A program made the position numbers and the translations under genes. A stretch of 63,334 nucleotides of DNA from Actinomycetota bacterium. Its GTDB lineage: Bacteria; Bacillota; Desulfotomaculia; Desulfotomaculales; Desulfocucumaceae. The notes below the pieces were generated by a model. The model was not told the DNA's origin and made no database searches. It worked only from the letters and a program-made list of their open reading frames with translations. Shown in pieces: positions 60,416-63,334 of this stretch. The DNA is taken from contig JAMCVT010000012.1 in assembly GCA_023475565.1 (NCBI GenBank), positions 1 through 63,334 of the forward strand. The letters are read 5' to 3'. Every line of letters begins with the position of its first letter. Positions within the stretch are counted from its first letter, which is position 1.

Positions 60416-61102
60416 ATGATTAATCTGTATAACGTCACCAAGGTATATACCAACGGCGCCAAGGCACTAAATGATATTTCCCTGACCATTCAGAAAGGTG
60501 AGTTTGTTTTTCTGGTAGGACCCAGCGGCGCTGGGAAGACAACTCTGATAAAGGTTATTTTCAGGGAAGAGATTCCTACCAGGGGCCAGGTGCTTTTTAA
60601 CGGTAAAAATATATCCCGCTTTAAAGGAAGGGAAATCCCATATCTCAGAAGGAAGATAGGCATGGTATTCCAGGATTTCCGGCTTCTTCCGCAAAAAAGT
60701 GTGTACGAGAATGTTGCCTTTGCCCTGGAAGTTACCGGCGCGTCCGGAAAAATAATAAGGTCCAGGGTGCCGGAGGTTTTAAATCAGGTGGGCCTGGCGG
60801 ATAAGTCCAGGATGTTTCCCTCCCAGCTCTCCGGGGGTGAACAGCAGCGGGTTTGCATAGCCCGGGCAATTGTCAATAAACCCGCCCTGCTTATAGCCGA
60901 CGAGCCCACGGGCAACCTTGATCCCGACACCTCCTGGGAACTGATGAACCTCTTAAGTGAAATAAACAAGAATGACACCACCATTATAATGGCTACCCAC
61001 GCCAGGGAGATAGTGGACTCCATGAAGAGGCGGGTTATTGCCATGTCGGATGGCCGGGTCAGCCGCGACGAGGAAAGCGGGGTATACAGCAGTGAGCTTT
61101 AA
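60416..61102 (+). CDS. ftsE: Cell division ATPase FtsE
   Basis: 228 aa ABC ATPase: Walker [10 protein letters not shown], signature LSGGEQQR, Walker [13 protein letters not shown]. With FtsX it drives peptidoglycan hydrolases through the membrane in division or sporulation. Overlaps ftsX by 11 bases. Confidence 0.95.
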   Translation: MINLYNVTKVYTNGAKALNDISLTIQKGEFVFLVGPSGAGKTTLIKVIFREEIPTRGQVLFNGKNISRFKGREIPYLRRKIGMVFQDFRLLPQKSVYENVAFALEVTGASGKIIRSRVPEVLNQVGLADKSRMFPSQLSGGEQQRVCIARAIVNKPALLIADEPTGNLDPDTSWELMNLLSEINKNDTTIIMATHAREIVDSMKRRVIAMSDGRVSRDEESGVYSSEL

Positions 61103-61979
61103 CACCCTGTTCTATTACTGGCGGGAAGCTGTAAATTCCATTTTCCGGAACAGCTGGCTGTCCATAGCCTCGGTGGGAACAGTAGCAGTATCTCTTCTGA
61201 TACTGGGCTTTTTTACCCTGGCCGCGGTAAATGTGCGGGAGTTTACCCAGGGTATAGAGTCCGGGCTTGAAATAAGGGTTTATCTGAAGGATGGCGCCGC
61301 AAGGGAAAATGTAAACAAAATGCAGGCGCAAATAGCCGGCGTCCCCGGGGTTTCACTGGTTGATTTTGTATCCCGGGAACAGGCCCTGGAGGAAATGAAA
61401 GAAAATTTCGGAGGCCGGGGAGATATTCTGGAAGGCCTGGATAAAGACAACCCTCTGCCGGACAGCTTCAGGGTAAGGGCTGAGAATGCCGACAATATTC
61501 CCGATCTGGCCGGGCAGCTGATGGCTTTAAACGGGGTGGAACAGGTCATTTATGGGCACGGCCTGGTGGAAAAACTTGTTTCGGTTACCCGCTGGGCCAG
61601 GCTGACCGGCGCAATTATTCTGTGCTTCCTGTGCCTCGCGGCAATTTTTTTGATTTCCACCACCATTCGTATGTCCGTTTTTGCCAGGAGAAAAGAAATA
61701 GGCATAATGGTGCTGCTGGGAGCTACCAACTGGTTTGTCCGGTTTCCCTATTTGCTGGAGGGTATGATGCTGGGCCTGGTGGGTGCGGCGCTGGCAGGAA
61801 CGGTGGTGTATGCCGGCTACATGTCGCTGACCAGCCATATTACCCAGTCACTGCCCTTCATACACCCGGTCACGGACCGGCAGGTGCTGTTGCAGGTGAT
61901 GGGTGGAATGCTGGGTATAGGACTGCTCATAGGTGCTCTGGGCAGCAGCTTTTCTATAAGGAAGTACCTCAAAACCTGA
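61092..61979 (+). CDS. ftsX: Cell division permease-like protein FtsX
   Basis: About 295 aa: an N-terminal membrane helix, an external domain (residues 45-160, [15 protein letters not shown]), then three membrane helices. No transport role; relays FtsE ATP hydrolysis to external hydrolases. GTG 61092 inside ftsE gives the normal start [12 protein letters not shown]; the frame opens at 61038 but those residues are the ftsE shadow. Directly upstream of an M23 hydrolase, its likely client. Confidence 0.92.
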   Translation: MSFNTLFYYWREAVNSIFRNSWLSIASVGTVAVSLLILGFFTLAAVNVREFTQGIESGLEIRVYLKDGAARENVNKMQAQIAGVPGVSLVDFVSREQALEEMKENFGGRGDILEGLDKDNPLPDSFRVRAENADNIPDLAGQLMALNGVEQVIYGHGLVEKLVSVTRWARLTGAIILCFLCLAAIFLISTTIRMSVFARRKEIGIMVLLGATNWFVRFPYLLEGMMLGLVGAALAGTVVYAGYMSLTSHITQSLPFIHPVTDRQVLLQVMGGMLGIGLLIGALGSSFSIRKYLKT

Positions 61980-62004
61980 TTTCCGTAAATGGGGGGATTG
62001 TCAG

Positions 62005-63135
62005 ATGACCGGGAGGTCAGGAAAACTATTATCACTTATAACCAGTGTTTTATTCGCGGTGTCTATGGTGGGGGCCGCTTACGGTGAAACATTGGAGGAC
62101 ATGCTTCAGGATACCCGGGAAAAGCTGACCGAGAAGCGTCAGCAGGTTGAAACAGGCAAACAGACTGTTAACAGCTATTCCTCTCAGGTCAGGCGTCTGG
62201 ACCAGACAATAGGCGCCAGCGAGCAGCAGATAAATGATCTGGGCCAAAACCTGGACATTTCCTTACAGGATTTAAAGCGGACCGAGTCTGATTTGAATAA
62301 AGCCAGAGATAGCTATGAGGAGAGCAACAAGATCTTCCGGCAGAGAGTGAGGGGCATGTATGCCTCAGGAAGTATAAGCTACCTGGAGGTTTTACTTGAG
62401 TCAAAGGATTTCGGTGACTTTGTAAACCGCACAGAAATGCTGCGCAGGATTATAAGCCGGGATGTTGATTTGATTAAGGAAATAGACCGGAAAAAACAGG
62501 ACCTGCAGAGCCGGAAGAGCAGCCTGGAGTCCAGAAGGGACCAGATCGCAGCGCTGATTAACATGCAGGAGTCAGCCCGGAGCGAGCTGAGGAGCCGCCA
62601 GTCCGAGAAGGTGGACCTGCTGGCCAGGGCACGGCAGGATTTAAACCGCTTTGAGTCCGAGGCTGATGAGCTGGAGCAGCAGGAGCAGGGAATAATCAAG
62701 GAGATGTTAAAGAATAAGACCAGCCAGACATCTCCCGTCAAGGGAACCGGCAGCTTTACCTGGCCTGTGCCGGGCCATAAGAATATATCCTCACCCTTTG
62801 GAAACAGGGTTCACCCGATACTTAAAACCACCAAGATGCATAACGGCATAGACATTCCCGCCCCCAGCGGGACCAGCGTTGTGGCGGCCCAGAGCGGAAC
62901 GGTAATTCAGGTAGGCTACATGAGCGGCTATGGGAAGGTTATCATGTTGGACCACGGAAATGGACTGACCACCCTTTATTCCCACCTCTCGGCCCAACTG
63001 GTGTCGGTGGGGTCGGAGGTGATCAAGGGTCAGGCTATCGGGAGGGTCGGCAGCACGGGTATGTCCACAGGGCCGCACCTTGATTTCTCGGTAAGGAAGA
63101 ACGGCACTCCGGTTAATCCAATGAATTACTTCTAG
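62005..63135 (+). CDS. M23 peptidase with coiled coil (EnvC/PcsB-like)
   Basis: 376 aa, secreted (signal peptide ending near AAYGE). Long coiled coil (about 30-230) then a LytM/M23 domain with [12 protein letters not shown] and HLSAQ...[13 protein letters not shown]; zinc His and Asp residues appear complete (FGNRVHP; H..D; HLD), so it may be an active endopeptidase rather than only an activator. Coiled coil contacts FtsX in homologues. Follows ftsEX by 25 bases. Confidence 0.9.
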   Translation: MTGRSGKLLSLITSVLFAVSMVGAAYGETLEDMLQDTREKLTEKRQQVETGKQTVNSYSSQVRRLDQTIGASEQQINDLGQNLDISLQDLKRTESDLNKARDSYEESNKIFRQRVRGMYASGSISYLEVLLESKDFGDFVNRTEMLRRIISRDVDLIKEIDRKKQDLQSRKSSLESRRDQIAALINMQESARSELRSRQSEKVDLLARARQDLNRFESEADELEQQEQGIIKEMLKNKTSQTSPVKGTGSFTWPVPGHKNISSPFGNRVHPILKTTKMHNGIDIPAPSGTSVVAAQSGTVIQVGYMSGYGKVIMLDHGNGLTTLYSHLSAQLVSVGSEVIKGQAIGRVGSTGMSTGPHLDFSVRKNGTPVNPMNYF

Positions 63136-63162
63136 GCTTAAAGGATTTAATTTTCGGTACTT

Positions 63163-63202
63163 AAACGGCATGCAGGACTTTTTCCTCTCTGCCGTTTTTT
63201 TA
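63163..63202 (+). terminator. Terminator of the ftsEX-M23 operon
   Basis: AAACGGCA (63163-63170) pairs with TGCCGTTT (63190-63197), followed by a T run. The last 130 bases of the window show no gene. Confidence 0.75.
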
Positions 63203-63334
63203 TGCTTAAGCCGTACTATGTCAATAGCTTTTTTCAATAAAATTGACAATATTAAATTAACCTGTGTCATCTGTAAAATTTTAACATCAGCAACTTGCCG
63301 GGCACTTTAATAGATAATTCCATCAAACTCTTCA

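Overview
The window looks like chromosome of a spore-forming, probably strictly anaerobic Firmicute of the Peptococcaceae / Desulfotomaculia type (Pelotomaculum or Desulfotomaculum relatives). The grounds are low-GC Gram-positive gene orders (comF-cspA-hpf-secA-prfB; ftsE-ftsX-M23 hydrolase), spore genes (SleB/CwlJ-type hydrolase, YlmC/YmxH protein, DUF1657), an S-layer (SLH) protein with the CsaB pyruvyl transferase, split transketolase, strong Shine-Dalgarno sites and many TTG starts. This placement is inference; no rRNA gene is present.

Layout. 1-400: the outer edge of an apparent integrated element: IS21-like subterminal repeats, then a displaced 3' half of tRNA-Thr(CGU) with its terminator (an att scar). 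600-8100: housekeeping and envelope genes (DUF3795, WalJ-like MBL hydrolase, DacF-type carboxypeptidase, VanX-type dipeptidase, SleB-like hydrolase, tautomerase) and a PAS-PAS-GGDEF-HD-GYP regulator. 8400-14700: a heat-shock operon dnaK-(mini)grpE-dnaJ-cbpM-clpB behind a sigma-A promoter and a CtsR-type operator; dnaK, grpE and dnaJ all carry frameshifts while cbpM and clpB are intact. 14800-20100: an orphan receiver, DUF503, two EamA exporters and a polar amino-acid ABC transporter. 20200-24300: a methanogen-type thymidylate-synthase-like gene, then the most striking locus: a class II tRNA with 8-bp acceptor stem and long variable arm like tRNA-Sec, but with the cysteine anticodon GCA and U73, directly upstream of yedE and a TusA/YedF-like gene of selenium metabolism; then a tiny Cys-rich ORF and a CAP-domain pseudogene. 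24400-42400: cell-surface polysaccharide genes (GT39, UbiA-type DPPR synthase, WecG/TagA, CsaB, LCP, O-antigen ligase, two glycosyltransferases, TagO/WecA, GalU, an NDP-sugar epimerase) plus a HicBA toxin-antitoxin pair and fabZ. 42900-53100: metK, a membrane GAF-GGDEF protein, comF, cspA (with tandem DnaA boxes upstream), hpf, secA and prfB with its programmed +1 frameshift. 53200-63200: CHASE2 adenylate cyclase, YitT protein, split transketolase, SLH protein, ftsEX and an M23 hydrolase.

Threaded through the intergenic spaces is an interspersed repeat family built of degenerate GACTCCT/TTCTGAA heptads with palindromic arms, at more than a dozen places and repeatedly abutting the stop codons of minus-strand genes. 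Functionally the window centres on the envelope: peptidoglycan trimming, sugar precursor and lipid-linked glycan assembly, LCP attachment, CsaB pyruvylation (the ligand SLH domains bind) and an SLH protein.
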